In this document: positions 44,809-56,503 of the stretch, piece by piece
How the letters are laid out: every line of letters starts with the position of its first letter
How positions within the stretch are numbered: position 1 is the first letter of the stretch
Source: Candidatus Altimarinota bacterium
GTDB lineage: Bacteria > Patescibacteriota > Gracilibacteria > BD1-5 > UBA2023
NCBI GenBank assembly: GCA_028689205.1
Contig: JAQTWP010000002.1
Coordinates: forward strand, 62,001-126,000
Reading direction: 5' to 3'
Length of the DNA stretch: 64,000 bases
Notes under the pieces: generated by a model
What the model was told of the DNA's origin: nothing
Seen by the model: only the letters and a program-made list of their open reading frames with translations
Database searches by the model: none
Made by a program: the position numbers and the translations under genes

Positions 44809-45648
44809 ATGTTGGAACCAATTGATTTACATAGAAACGAGGCACCTGCTATTATTGAAAAAGCACCTGCTGTTTCTGGTTCAGTAAAAACAAAAACTGA
44901 TGTTTTAACTCAATTAAATGGACTTAAAATTGATATTCCAGAAAGTATTTCTGAACAAGAGAAAAAAGTGAAAGCACTTGTCATAAAATGATTATTGGAA
45001 GACTGAGAAGATGCCTCTGAACCATTAAGTGTAAAATTCATATCAAAATGAGTTTTTGCCGTAAGGTGAAATTATAAAGATATCGATTTTATAGTTAATG
45101 AAAAATGAGAAAATATTATTAATATTTCTACACAAAGAGAAAGGGTTTTTGTTGAAAATTGAGATGTTTTAAAATTGATGTGATTGATTGAAAAATGAGA
45201 AAAATGAGAACATTTTTTATATAGAGAGGGTTCAGATGTTTCTATTAATCAAGATAGTTTAGAATATCTGAATATGTGGAAACAAATAGCTTTTGAAGCT
45301 GATATATTTTGAAAATTAATTAATTTAAAAAATAATATTAAGTTTTCAAGAGGTTTTCTTGAAAACTATATTGAAAGATGAAGTTTTAAGTTTGAAGATT
45401 TAGAATTGGTTAAAAGTAAGTGATTATTAGAAAATCCGAAAGATTATGAATATGCTATTCAAGAAATAAGAAAAAGACTTGTTTCTCAGTGTTGAGACAG
45501 AAGGCTTATTAAATTATGAATATGAATAAAAGAAAGTGATCTGAAGAAATATAAGGAAAATAAAGCTTATTGATTGACTGATGACTTGGTTTTAGAATGT
45601 TTTAGAGTATTGCCTGATAATATGATGGATTTAAGTGGTAAAAAATAA
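44809..45648 (+). CDS. Hypothetical protein paired with the lipase-like gene
   Basis: This 279-residue protein starts MLEPIDLHRNEAPAIIEKAP. The N-terminal 60 residues are linker-like and repeat the ending -IEKAPAV-. A beta-rich middle with FISKGVFAVRGNYKDIDFIV and a helical C-terminal part follow. No signal peptide or known motif is found. Because it directly follows the lipase-like gene, an immunity, adaptor or chaperone role is possible, but nothing in the sequence proves it. Confidence 0.7.
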
Positions 45649-45904
45649 AATTATAATTCAGGAATATAAACCTTTACTCCATTTTCTTTAAAAATAGTCC
45701 TGACTTCCTCCACTACTGGGCACCAAAAATAAAGTAAAATTAAGTAAAAAACTTACAATCTATAATAAATAAAAAAGTAAACAAAAAAACCCCTTGAAAA
45801 AAGGGCTTTTTTAATTATAATCAATAGGTTTATTAATTAGATTAAAGGAATAACAAATATTAAAATTTTAATAAAACATACTCAAATAAATAAATTTTTA
45901 AAAA
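45649..45904. other. Intergenic region with gene remnant, tRNA-end fragment and weak terminator
   Basis: On the minus strand 45651-45715 encodes a short run, VEEVRTIFKENGVKVYIPEL then stop, with no start; it looks like the end of a lost gene. At 45718-45728 the sequence GGGCACCAAAA repeats the tRNA-Leu 3' junction, so the segment from the tRNA to here may be inserted. A weak hairpin with ACCCC / GGG and a T-run is at 45784-45815. Confidence 0.5.
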
Positions 45905-47929
45905 ATGAAAAAAAATCCTAGTAGTAGTATAAATTCTATAAATAAATCTTTAAAATCTAAGTTAATAAAAACAGTAAAAGTTAAAGAATTTACAAAAAAT
46001 ATAGCTAAAACCATACTTTTAAATGAATATTATAAAAAAATTGAGTTATCTATAAATCAAATTAAGGAATTAAATGATATTTTAACTTGAAATGAATCAG
46101 CTAAGAATACAGAAATTAAATTGGATTTACTTTTTGAAGATGTTTTATTTAATTCTTCGATAGAAACTCAGGAACAATTCCAAATATTAAAAGCAAAAAA
46201 TCTTAAAAAAAGCACTAATAAAAATTACGAATATATGTATTCTTGAATTGAAAAATACACTATTCATGAAACAGAAGAAAATGATGAAGTTAACAAACTT
46301 ATTATATTTTATAATTGAATTATAAGAATAAAATGAAAATTAAAAGAAATGGAACTTTTAAAAAAATTCCCTGGGATAATTGATAGTGATGATATTGAAT
46401 ATATTTTTAAGAAAAAAATTAAATGAACCGAGTATGAAAAAATTTTTATTGATACATTCTGAAATAATTATGAATTAAATGAACTTAATAAAAAATTATT
46501 AGAATACTGAAATCTTGATTCCGAAGAAATAGATTTTGAAAATATAATAGAACCACCATCTATACCAAATGATTTTGAAAAAAAATGCCTATATAGAAAT
46601 TTATCACTTTGATTATCTGAATGTGAATCTCTTAGACTGGAATATGATAAGCTTAGCGTATCAATCTTTTTAGATAACTGAGATTATAACAAACTCATAA
46701 AAAATAACTCAAGTTGATCACATTATCCATGAACAGTTTTTAATGTAATAAGAGAATCTAAAGACACTAATCAAATGAATATTACATTAGAACATGAAAA
46801 AACACATAATATTTATCATGCATTCAACCCTGGACAATCTATTAAATGAATTGAATATTTCGATTCTAGTTTTAATAGAATTATAAGATTAATGCAATTG
46901 CAAGCTCCTGAAGTTATAATCCAAAGTGATTTTAAATTACTTAAAAAGAAAATTAGAAATTTTTTCTTAAGTAGTCAAGATGAAATAATTGCCAATTTTC
47001 ATGATTTAAAAAATGGGAAATTAGCAACAGCCCTATACCAATATACTGATATAATAAAGAAATTAAAATTCAGAAAAAATGAGTTATTAAAAGAAAAGAA
47101 GTTATCAAAATGAAATTCAGAAATTCTTGAACATATCAATGATATTCTTAATTGAATGTCAGAATATTTCGGTACGTTTTATAGGAGACTTGCTGATTTG
47201 GTTTATATATCCGAGCATGAATGATTACAGAAAGACTTATTTGCATCATTAATTCTATGGACACCATCAAAACATTATAAAATAGAGAAATACTTCAGAA
47301 TGAAAATTGGGAATACAAAATATGATTATTATTGTACAATCAGAACAATAATAAAGCCCGATTATTTCATAACTCCAAAGAAAAAAATAGTAGATCCATG
47401 TGAAAAATTATTAAATACTATTTTTGGAAATTGAAACTTAGAACATACTGAAAAAGAATTCGTAATAGCAAAACACAAGGATTATCTATCCCCTGTCAGA
47501 CTATGTGAATTTAATAATACAAAAAATATCCCTTCTTTTTTTGATCAAAGTAATAATATTTATAAAAAAATAGTAGAAACAGAATTTAGTGATATTTTTA
47601 TAAGATTAAAGATAAAATGAATTAGTGAATTTTTGAAGTATAAAAAAATATTATTAATATTCTTAGAAAAAGTCTGAATTAATAAAAAAGAATTAATAGA
47701 AATTGAAAATCAATTAATTTGAGAATATGATTTTTATATTTTCCAACATAAAAAAAGTGCTGAATTAATTAAAGATATGCTTGATAATTTACCAGAAAAA
47801 TACTCTGATTACTTGAATTATTCAATAAAAGAAACATACAATTTAAGAAAATGACATAAAGATAAAAAATCCATTGCTTTAATTAAAATTATTCTAAATC
47901 ATCCTAGATCAAAATGACTATTCAAATAA
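45905..47929 (+). CDS. Large protein with HEKTH zinc-protease-like motif
   Basis: This 674-residue charged protein begins MKKNPSSSINSINKSLKSK. Residues 297-301 are HEKTH in NITLEHEKTHNIYHAF, matching HExxH of zinc metalloproteases with helix-like surroundings; a conserved Glu or His third ligand could lie downstream but is not obvious. The rest is mainly helical with many Lys/Glu and no membrane segment. There are no recognisable full domains besides this motif. It is isolated in the accessory region and could be an effector or toxin protease. Confidence in the motif's function is low. Confidence 0.6.
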
Positions 47930-48013
47930 ACCATTCGCAAACTAATAATTCCCCTTGCACAAATTCTTATTTGAAATATACTGCTTAAGTATTTATTTTT
48001 AATAAAATTCAAT

Positions 48014-48217
48014 ATGACAAAAGAAGAACAAAATGAAAATGATTCAGAAATAATTGAAGAAATTGTAGAAGAATCAAAACCTCTAACTCCGCAACAACTT
48101 ATTCATCAATCAAAGACGCCACTATTCAATACTGGTAATCGCTTCGGTAAGGCAACGCAATGAAATAACATAAATAACAGACAACGCCCAGGAAGAGCTG
48201 CAAGTAGAGGAAGATAA
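48014..48217 (+). CDS. Small acidic-to-basic protein
   Basis: This 67-residue protein has an acidic N-terminal half (EEQNENDSEIIEEIVEES) and a strongly basic Arg/Gly-rich C-terminus (RQRPGRAASRGR). The basic tail is suited to binding nucleic acid. It is followed by a terminator. No family is recognised. Confidence 0.65.
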
Positions 48218-48228
48218 TATATATAATT

Positions 48229-48260
48229 ATTCAAAAGACTTCTTTTCTGGAGTCTTTTTT
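48229..48260 (+). terminator. Terminator after the small RG-rich gene
   Basis: The inverted repeat AAAAGACT / AGTCTTTT with a T-run follows the stop. Confidence 0.7.
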
Positions 48261-48332
48261 GATTAATAAAATAATCTTGCAAAAGTTACAAAAAACAACA
48301 AAATAAGTTATATAAAAATTTATTAAAATTCT

Positions 48333-49319
48333 ATGGCAATATCTAAGTTACCAGAACACAATCAAAAAACAGATAAGGGAATTATCGAGCCCAAAAATGG
48401 GACCTTTTTAATATGAAGTAAAATTAGAGATAATATTAATGAAAAACTACAAGATAAAACTGTATCTAAAATATTGGTAGAATCATTAATAAAATTCAAT
48501 ATAGATAAAGTAATATTAATTCTAACCGACTACAGTGATTGAATTGATTTTGAAGCATTCTCTGAAGCTAATAATGAGTTATTGTTAAAGTTTTTCAAAA
48601 AACTCATAAAAGGCAAATCATGAAAAGAGGTATCGAGTGATATGTGATTTAATTATATTTTTGATATAGAAAAAATTATCTTTTTCTATAATATTTTCTG
48701 AAACACACTCGAACTTGATGATATCATAAAAGCTAATTTATTGGTTTGTCTTTCTTCAGATACTTCTTTTAAAAGAGCTTATGAAATACACGATAACTTC
48801 CCTACCATTAATTTCGGACAAGAAGCAAAGATATCTTTTCAATTCTTTATACAAAAACACGCTTTAGTCAATCTGGATATAGCCATTATAATCAAAAATA
48901 AATTCTCAAATATTGATTTTGCAGATGAAATCAGGTGAAATGAATTGAATATAAAAACATATCTCAAGAAAGCGTGAAAAAAATACGACATAGAAAGAAT
49001 AGCTGCAATAAAAGATAATTTTTGAAGTTATATATCAATTGATAATGAGTTGTGTGATATTTTTGTTAATTATATTGAGAACTGCTATTGGAATGCTAAG
49101 CTTCTGTACAAACATATGGACTGAATAAAATTTGCTCAAGTATTAAATGAGTTTTTCCTTAAGAAAATTATGAAAAGAGAAATAACTCAAGCCAAAAAAA
49201 TTATAACTGATTTTTGAGATTGAATAGATTTTACAGAAGAGATAAAAGTATGAGCTAACTTTCTAGAAAAAGAATTTTTCTTGGAAAAAGCAAAAAAAGT
49301 TAGAGAAGATCTTTTATAG
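48333..49319 (+). CDS. Hypothetical protein
   Basis: This 328-residue soluble protein begins MAISKLPEHNQKTDKGIIEP. It has alternating hydrophobic strands and charged helices, including VILILTDYSDGIDF and a C-terminal helical region with AKKIITDFGDGIDFTEEI. The repeated DGIDF hints at an internal duplication. No signal or known motif is visible. Confidence 0.7.
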
Positions 49320-49492
49320 AACTTTTCTTCGAATTTAAATTTGACACTAACACTTAAATACCTTAAAATAAGGCCAGTAATTATATATAAACAAATAACA
49401 AATATCTTCATGATTAAACAAAAATAAAACTAAGTAAGAATTAACTGATAATCTTTAATTTAACTTTAATTTATTTTTTTAATACAAATATC

Positions 49493-51997
49493 ATGAAAAC
49501 CTCAAACCCAAAATACCGCTATGGTTTCACATTAGTGGAATTAATAACAACCATAACAATACTTGCAGTAATAGCAATTGTAGGATTCACTTATGCTAAT
49601 AATTACAAGCTTTCTGAATATAATGTTCGTCGTAAGGCTGATATGGGATTTCTTAATGCTACGATGAATTCGTATATGGCAGTTAAGAAAATATATCCAA
49701 ATCCTGCTGGTAATAAGCAATATTATGATGAGTCTTGAGTATATGCTCATTCTAGTTCTTGAGCTTATTGAGTTAGTTGATTCATTACTAGTGAAGTTCT
49801 TGGTAAACAGTTCTTGTCAGTTATACCCAAAGATCCTTTGACTAATAATTTTTATGCCTATGCTAGGACACTTTGAGAAGTTCCTACTTATCAATTAGCT
49901 ACAGCTTTTAATACTAAGTGAACTTACAATGCTTACGTGAAATGAACTTATCCTGGAGATGATTTATCTTGAATTATCAAGGAATATAATTGACCTAATT
50001 TTGTACTTAATGGTTCTTCTAGATATCTTCCCTACAATACATCAGAAGTTAAGCTTGTTGGTAAGATAGTCTCTTATTCATGAGTAGTGAATGTAACTAG
50101 AGAATCAGTTGATGTTGGTACAGATACAGACCTAGTAGAGTGAGACAAGGTGGTAGTTAATTCTTGATGATTGGCTACAATTTATCTATCAGATGGAAGT
50201 GAATTAAAGCTCTGAAGTACAACTAAGAATTCTTTATTAGATATGAATGATCTTAAGTACAAGGAAGATAATAATCTTCTTACTCAAGTATCACTTAAAT
50301 TAGTTCTATGAGAGATATGGGTAAAAGCACCAGAAATGGAAACTTGATCAGAATTCACTATTGAAACATCTAATGCTGCAGCTTCGGTGAGATGAACTGT
50401 ATTCGGGATGACAACTGATTGAGCAAGTTGAACTGGAACAATTGAATTAATTGAATGAAAACTGGAATTGCAGAAAGTGAATTGAACAGAGTTAAGTTCT
50501 AATTTTAATGTATTGTCATCTGGTACACCTTGAGTGAATCTGATTGATTCTACAACTACTTGAGCATTAAGAAAAGAAACTATTGATTGAGTATCTAAGA
50601 CTATTATGGAAGCTCTTCCTGGGAATCCTATTAAGATAAGCTATACGGTTAGTGTTGATGATTGAACAAGTTCTTTAACTTCTTGATTTACTTGAACAAT
50701 TACTGAAGTTAAGATAAAAGAAGTTATGGAAGAACAAGTTGGTCTTAATGAATGATACCTACCTAAGTTAAGTTACTTGAATAAGACTTTGACTTGATTA
50801 TTATTGGGTATAGAGAATATGAAAGGTAATTATTATGAGGTTAAGTTATGAAGTTGATATACGTCTTCTGGATCAGTAGATTCTAGTTCATGAGTAATTA
50901 ATGTTGATATTAGTTTTAGTGGTGCTAATGAACATTTGAATCTTGCTGATGAGCTGAACTTGGTTTGGAGGATATGTAGTCTGAGTAATAGTTGAATTGA
51001 GAATAATATTTCAGTGGATTGAGAAGAGATTTATCCGAATCAGAGAATGATTAGTAATCTATTGTTCAGGAAGTATAATCCTACGATAAGTAGAAGTTTT
51101 GATGGTTCAAGGAATAATATAATTCAGAAATATAGCAATATTTGTTCTAGTTGGTCTACTCTTGGGATATCACCTAATCCTATATCATGAACTAAGGAGG
51201 ATATATATTGGGAAGTTGGTGATGAGGTTGTAGCGGATGTGGAGGTTGATAATAATAATTGATGTTTAGCTACTGAGTACATGTCAGAAATTACTGATGA
51301 ATGTGAAGATGAAGTTGATTGAATGAAGTTAGTTGGGTTTGCTGGGTTTGATAGTGTTGGGGATTTGGGAATGAGTATATGAAGTAATACAGTAAATAAA
51401 ATTACACCGATTCAATGAAATATAATTTGAAATACTGTTTCTTATAGTGCAGATATAACTAATGTAACTTCATATAATACTTGAAATTCATTCGTAACAA
51501 TGAACAATTGAACCAAATGAATATTCATTGACAATAACTGAACTGATGACTTACTCAAATATGATATTTCTTCGATATTATGAACAAATGCAACAGCTTC
51601 TTGATTTGCTATAGAGATGAGTGTGAGAGGTGGGGCTTTGAAGAGGAGTAGTGGAACTTATTATTTATATAATGTTTCTTTGTTAGATTGAAAAAAAATA
51701 TATCTTGAAAAATATAATTGAAATTTGATTTTATGATATTATTATTCTTCTTATTATAATAATCTAATTCTTATTAGTAATTCAAATTTTGATAATTTAG
51801 AAGATAATACATTTTATAAAATAAAAACTATTTTTAATTGAACAGAGTGGAAAATGGACATAGTTAATACTTCTATAAATTGATTATCAAATACTTGAAT
51901 AATTTCAAATCCAGCTGACATATATATATGATCAAAAGCTACTCAAGAAAATCAATGGAATGATATAATTGATTATTTAAAAATTTACAGATATTAA
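49493..51997 (+). CDS. Pilin-like surface protein fused to FecR-like and LamG-like domains
   Basis: This 834-residue protein has a type IV pilin/pseudopilin N-terminus: a short leader and the GFTLVELITTITILAVIAIV prepilin motif with Glu5 after the Gly cleavage site. After about 220 residues of pilin-like head comes a FecR-like domain (GDKVVVNSGGLATIYLSDG ... VSLKLVLGEIWVKAPEM ... ASVRGTVFGM). The C-terminal 200 residues look like a LamG/concanavalin-type jelly roll, ending IIDYLKIYRY. It is far longer than ordinary pilins. The two Fic genes follow directly, so surface binding and Fic activity may be linked. Confidence 0.85.
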
Positions 51998-52002
51998 TTC
52001 AA

Positions 52003-52665
52003 ATGAAAGAAAAAATATTAGAAAGTATTATTTATGCCATGAATCATTATCTTGAAGAATCTTTATGAAGAGTTTCTCTAGATAAACATGAGCAAATGAA
52101 AAAAATGTTTTTTATGCACATGGAACAAATAACAAATTATTGTATTAATAAATATATTAACAAATGAGAATTAAGTGAAGAATTTATTAAATGACTTCAT
52201 AAAATTATTTATCCGCCAGATTATAGACAATATATTACAAATAATAAATGAAAACAGGTGTTATATATGCAACCTTGAATTTACAAAACAATTAATAACA
52301 GTATTTTTAATTATGTATTAAATAAAGAAGTAGATTTTATAAAACCAGAATTAGTTAATATTAAAATGAAACAATTATTAATTAATTTTAATGAAAATAT
52401 AAAATTAGAAGAAGATAAATATGATGTAATATTAAATTTTTTATTAGATTTTGGTAAAATACATCCATTTTGAGATTGAAATTGAAGAATAATTACTATT
52501 TTAATTGATTTATTTTTAATACAATTTAATTTAGAACCATTAAATATAACACAATTGAAAGAAAAAGATATGAAATGATTTTATTATTCTATACAAAAAT
52601 CAAGGATTGAAAGAGATTTATTTTATTTAAAAGAATTTATTAGGAATGTATCAAGAAACAATTAA
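52003..52665 (+). CDS. Fic-domain protein with intact active-site motif
   Basis: This 220-residue protein has the Fic core motif HPFGDGNGR (His154 onward), which agrees with HxFx(D/E)GNGR. Fic enzymes use the His to transfer AMP or another nucleotide part to hydroxyl side chains of target proteins. Most glycines in the motif are TGA codons. It starts five bases after the pilin-FecR-LamG gene and its 3' end overlaps the next Fic-like gene by 20 bases. No obvious inhibitory (S/T)xxxE(G/N) helix was found. The target is unknown. Confidence 0.88.
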
Positions 52666-53278
52666 ACAAACATTATTACCAAGATTTAACCATCTGTCTT
52701 TGTGAAAATCTGATGAAATCATAGATAATATGCGAAATGGTTTTGAGGCTCATATAAGATTAATGAGTGATTATTTCAAGTCATATAATAATTTCCCAGA
52801 TAAATTAGATATGGATTTATTTGTATGATTTCATAAATTACTATATCCCACTTGATTCGAAATAAAAGCTATATGAAATGATTGAATTAGTCACATAATG
52901 TATCCTTGAGAATGGAGAAAACAATATTTTGTAAAACAAATTACAAATTTTACAAAAGTCGAAGAAATTGAAAAGGATTTTCAAAAAATAATAGATAATT
53001 TTAATAGTTTAGAAAACAAAACTAGAGAAGATATTTTAAGATTTTATCTTGATTTTGGTAAAGTTCATCCCTTTTGAGATAGTAATGGAACAGTTTCTGC
53101 TATAATCTGTGATATTTTATGTGTATATTATAATTTTAAACCTCTTGAATTATTAAAAATAAGATTTAATAAAAAAAATAATCTATTTTCTTTAATTTCT
53201 GAATATGAAAAAGATGATTCAAATGAAAATTTATCAAAAATACTTGTGTTAATTGATAAATTCAATGGAACGATATAA
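52646..53278 (+). CDS. Fic-like protein with degenerate motif
   Basis: This 210-residue paralogue of the previous protein has the motif HPFGDSNGT at residue 141: the second Gly of the loop is replaced by Ser and the terminal Arg by Thr. The Arg normally contacts the nucleotide phosphates, so the protein is probably catalytically altered or a regulator. Shared features include the YPPDYRQY/YPGEWRKQY-type segment and the overall helix pattern. It overlaps the first Fic gene by 20 bases, implying coupled translation and a possible pair. This is an inference from the layout. Confidence 0.8.
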
Positions 53279-53421
53279 CTCTATTATATTAAGATTTGTA
53301 TTTATTTTGCTTTCTCTCAAATATTTATTCTTATTTTATATGATTTTAAGCGAAAATAATGGGGACAGAAGTTGCAATTAACAATAATAAATGATATAAT
53401 TATTCTCAATAATTGAACTTA
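53279..53421. other. AT-rich gap with repeat also found near 58734
   Basis: Bases 53283-53337 encode a hydrophobic stretch (ILRFVFILLSLKYLFLFYMI) in one frame without a proper start and are about 80% similar to 58734-58790. A TATAAT-like box is at about 53394 in front of the next gene. Confidence 0.5.
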
Positions 53422-53706
53422 ATGGAAATGGATAAAATTACTTATCTACAAAATGTTATAAGTGACCTTGAAGATAATTCAAAATTCAAGATGATTTTTT
53501 CAATTCTCCAATCCGAAAATATGATAACAGATGAATTGATTGATAAGATGATTGCTGAACTTGATGCTTTCTCTAAAGAATTATTAAACAATATCAATCA
53601 GATGAAATCATTTCTTGAAAACTTAAAAACTAAAGAAATCTTAGACAGGAAAAAAGAAATTGAAGAACTTTTAAAGTTTAATACGGGACTAGAGGATTAT
53701 ATATAA
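53422..53706 (+). CDS. Small helical protein
   Basis: This 94-residue protein begins MEMDKITYLQNVISDLEDN and is a charged helical protein with a long Lys/Glu coiled coil near its end. It lies 26 bases before the 921-residue gene and could act with it, for example as a chaperone or partner. No family is recognised. Confidence 0.7.
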   Translation: MEMDKITYLQNVISDLEDNSKFKMIFSILQSENMITDELIDKMIAELDAFSKELLNNINQMKSFLENLKTKEILDRKKEIEELLKFNTGLEDYI

Positions 53707-53732
53707 AATAATACAATTATAAATAATTGATA

Positions 53733-56498
53733 ATGGGAGAATGATTTAAAGATATAATGAGAACAATGGAAGATAATAATTCCATTAGTTTGCAGTTATA
53801 TAGTAATCTCAACAGATTAAATAATAATCCTAAAATCAAAACTGAATTTCATAAGCAAATTGATAGTTATGAGCCATTAAATGAAATTTTAAGACAACCA
53901 TTTGAATCTGTAATTATTGAGAAATTAAGAAGAAATGACAAATCTCCAAAACTGGCACAATGTCTCCAATTATATTGAAATCAATTTCTTAAGTTAAATG
54001 TGACAGTAGATTCAATATATTGACCTCAAACCCAAAATATTGAATCAATTTTCAGAAAAAAATTTTGATTGCCTGAAATTTCAGAACAACCAAAATTAAG
54101 AGAATCAAGAAATACTATAAATGAAAATTGAACTAAAATCGCAGAATACAGAATATTGAAAACCTGAGTTGTATATAAAGTTGATGTTAATTCATGAGAA
54201 AATATAAGACTTGATATGGAAGATTTTAAGGAATCTACTGAAACAAAGGAGAAACAAGAAAAATTTGAGAGAAAAATATGACAAATTACTTTAGTTATTG
54301 AAACAGCCAAAGTATATTGAGAATATCTTGCAAGTATAGAATCAAATATTATGTTAAAAATGCTCTCAAATAAAGATGAGAGATATGTTAATCAAATAAA
54401 AACAATATCATCTGAAATCTCAATTTTATCAAATAAACTAGATAATATTTCAAAATTAAGTCCTGGATCAATAGAAGATATTTTTAATACGGACATTAAA
54501 AAATCTGTAGATAAAATATTTGTAAGTGAAAGATCTTTGCCGAGCACATTTGTAAAATATACAGATAATATAACTAAAAATCCCGAAGTTGCAGACAAAA
54601 GATATGCTGAAATAAGAAATATTCTCATAAATTGAGATTCTCCAAAAGATAATTTTTCTAATGAATCACTCCATAAAAAAAGAATTAGAGTATTTGAATT
54701 ATTAAGAGAAAACGATAAAAACTGACTTGATGATGATAAACATAGATTCAATACTAATATTGCTATTCAGAAATGATTAGAAAATGACATTTTGTGTGAC
54801 TGATGATTAAGAATGAATGAGAAAATTAGGTCTAATTTTGATGTTATTACAAAAATAAAAGATAATCCAAGTCTTAAATTAAAACTTGTAGAATCTCTAA
54901 AATCTTGAAAAGAATGAGTTAAATCATTTCTAAAAGAAAATAATTTTAAATTAAATGAAAATAGAATTGAACAAATTTCAAAAGAAATGGTAAAAATTTC
55001 CGAAGAAATAGACAAAAGCCTTAAAGAAGCACTTAAAAAAGACCCGAAACTTGATATAAAAACATTATCAGTTTATCTAAAATCAGAATCATTATCAAAA
55101 CTTACAATATTCCATACGCTTGATTGAAATAAAGATACTGTAAAATCTCAGGAAAATACAAATAACGCTTTAAAATTGTATGCAAATATAGAATGAATTT
55201 GAGATAGCATTTCTGATTCAAAAATCAATAATTGTGTATCTTGAATCTATGAAATGATAAAACTCGTTATTGTAATGAGGATTTCTTGATGACTAGCTTT
55301 AAGAATGACTGAATGACTTGAATGATGAAAAGTATTGTTTTGATGACATGAAATAATAAATAAGATTGTAACAACTTCGCTTGAATGAGCCGCTTTTTAT
55401 TGAAGTTTTAACTGATTGGTTTGATTATTAGACCAACCCTGATTTAAAGAAATAAAAGAAAGTTATAATCTCAAAGATATGACAAGAATGATTCTATTTC
55501 TTGGAGTTCTTAAATGATTACTGAGAATATGAAATATTGATAAAATGCAAAATAAAGTCTGAAAGTTCACACTCGAAACTTGAGCCTTATTATGAACTGA
55601 TGTAATTATAAAAATCTGATTCAAAGAATGAATTCCTAAAACTCCTGAAGATTCATTTGAATTTATCAAAAAAGAATTGATGTTTATTATTCCATTCCTA
55701 TTATCTTTGAAATGATTAGAAACTGCACGAGTAAAATGAGAGAAAATAATGACTGAAATAGAAATACTCCCTAATCATGAAATTAAAATAATCCAGTATT
55801 CAAAAGAGAGAATAAGTGAAGTAACAAGACAAAAAAGGAATCTTGAACAGATGAGAAATATTGAAAGACAAAAGAGAAAACCTGATAAAAGAGAATTAAA
55901 AGCCTTTAATTCCAAGCTACATGAAAAGAAACAGGAAATAGCTACTTTACAACAACAAAGTAAAGAATCAAGATCACCTGAGCCAGAATCTCAAACTTGA
56001 AATGTAAACTACACTGTAAACTTAAGAGAAGCTATCTTAAAACTTAGCTCCAAAAAACTTAACGATACCTTGATATGATTAGACAAGGTAGGAATTGAAA
56101 AATTAAAACTTTCCGATAAATTTGAACATTTACTTGATAATTTCACAAAAGATAAAGATTTTTTCAAAGCTAAAAAAGAAGCTCGAGAGATTATTGACGC
56201 TGAGGTTACAGAATATCTCAAAGAAATCACAAAAGATAAACCATTAAATAAGGAGGAACAGGAAATAGTTGATAGATTCAAAGAAAATATGTCGATAGAC
56301 TTTGTAGAAGCTATCAAACAGACAAAAGAAGTTCAAAATTGACTCAGAGAAGAGATTGATTGAAAATTCTGAAATATTGAAGTTACAAAAAAACTACTTG
56401 ATCCTTTTGTTAAAGTTATTGAATCTATTGAAAAATGAAATGACCACAGTAAAGATAAGATAAAAGAAGATAAAAACAATAATATCATTTTAGAATAA
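53733..56498 (+). CDS. Giant protein of unknown function with central hydrophobic region
   Basis: This 921-residue protein begins MGEGFKDIMRTMEDNNSI. The N-terminal part (about 1-320) and the C-terminal part (about 670-921) are charged and helical. Residues from about 500 to 670 are rich in Gly, Leu and Ile and contain several hydrophobic stretches (MIKLVIVMRISGGLALRM; MILFLGVLKGLLRI). This layout, soluble arms around a membrane-active core, resembles pore-forming toxins or membrane scaffolds, but no named domain is seen. The 275-residue gene follows six bases later. Function is unknown. Confidence 0.7.
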
Positions 56499-56503
56499 TA
56501 AAT

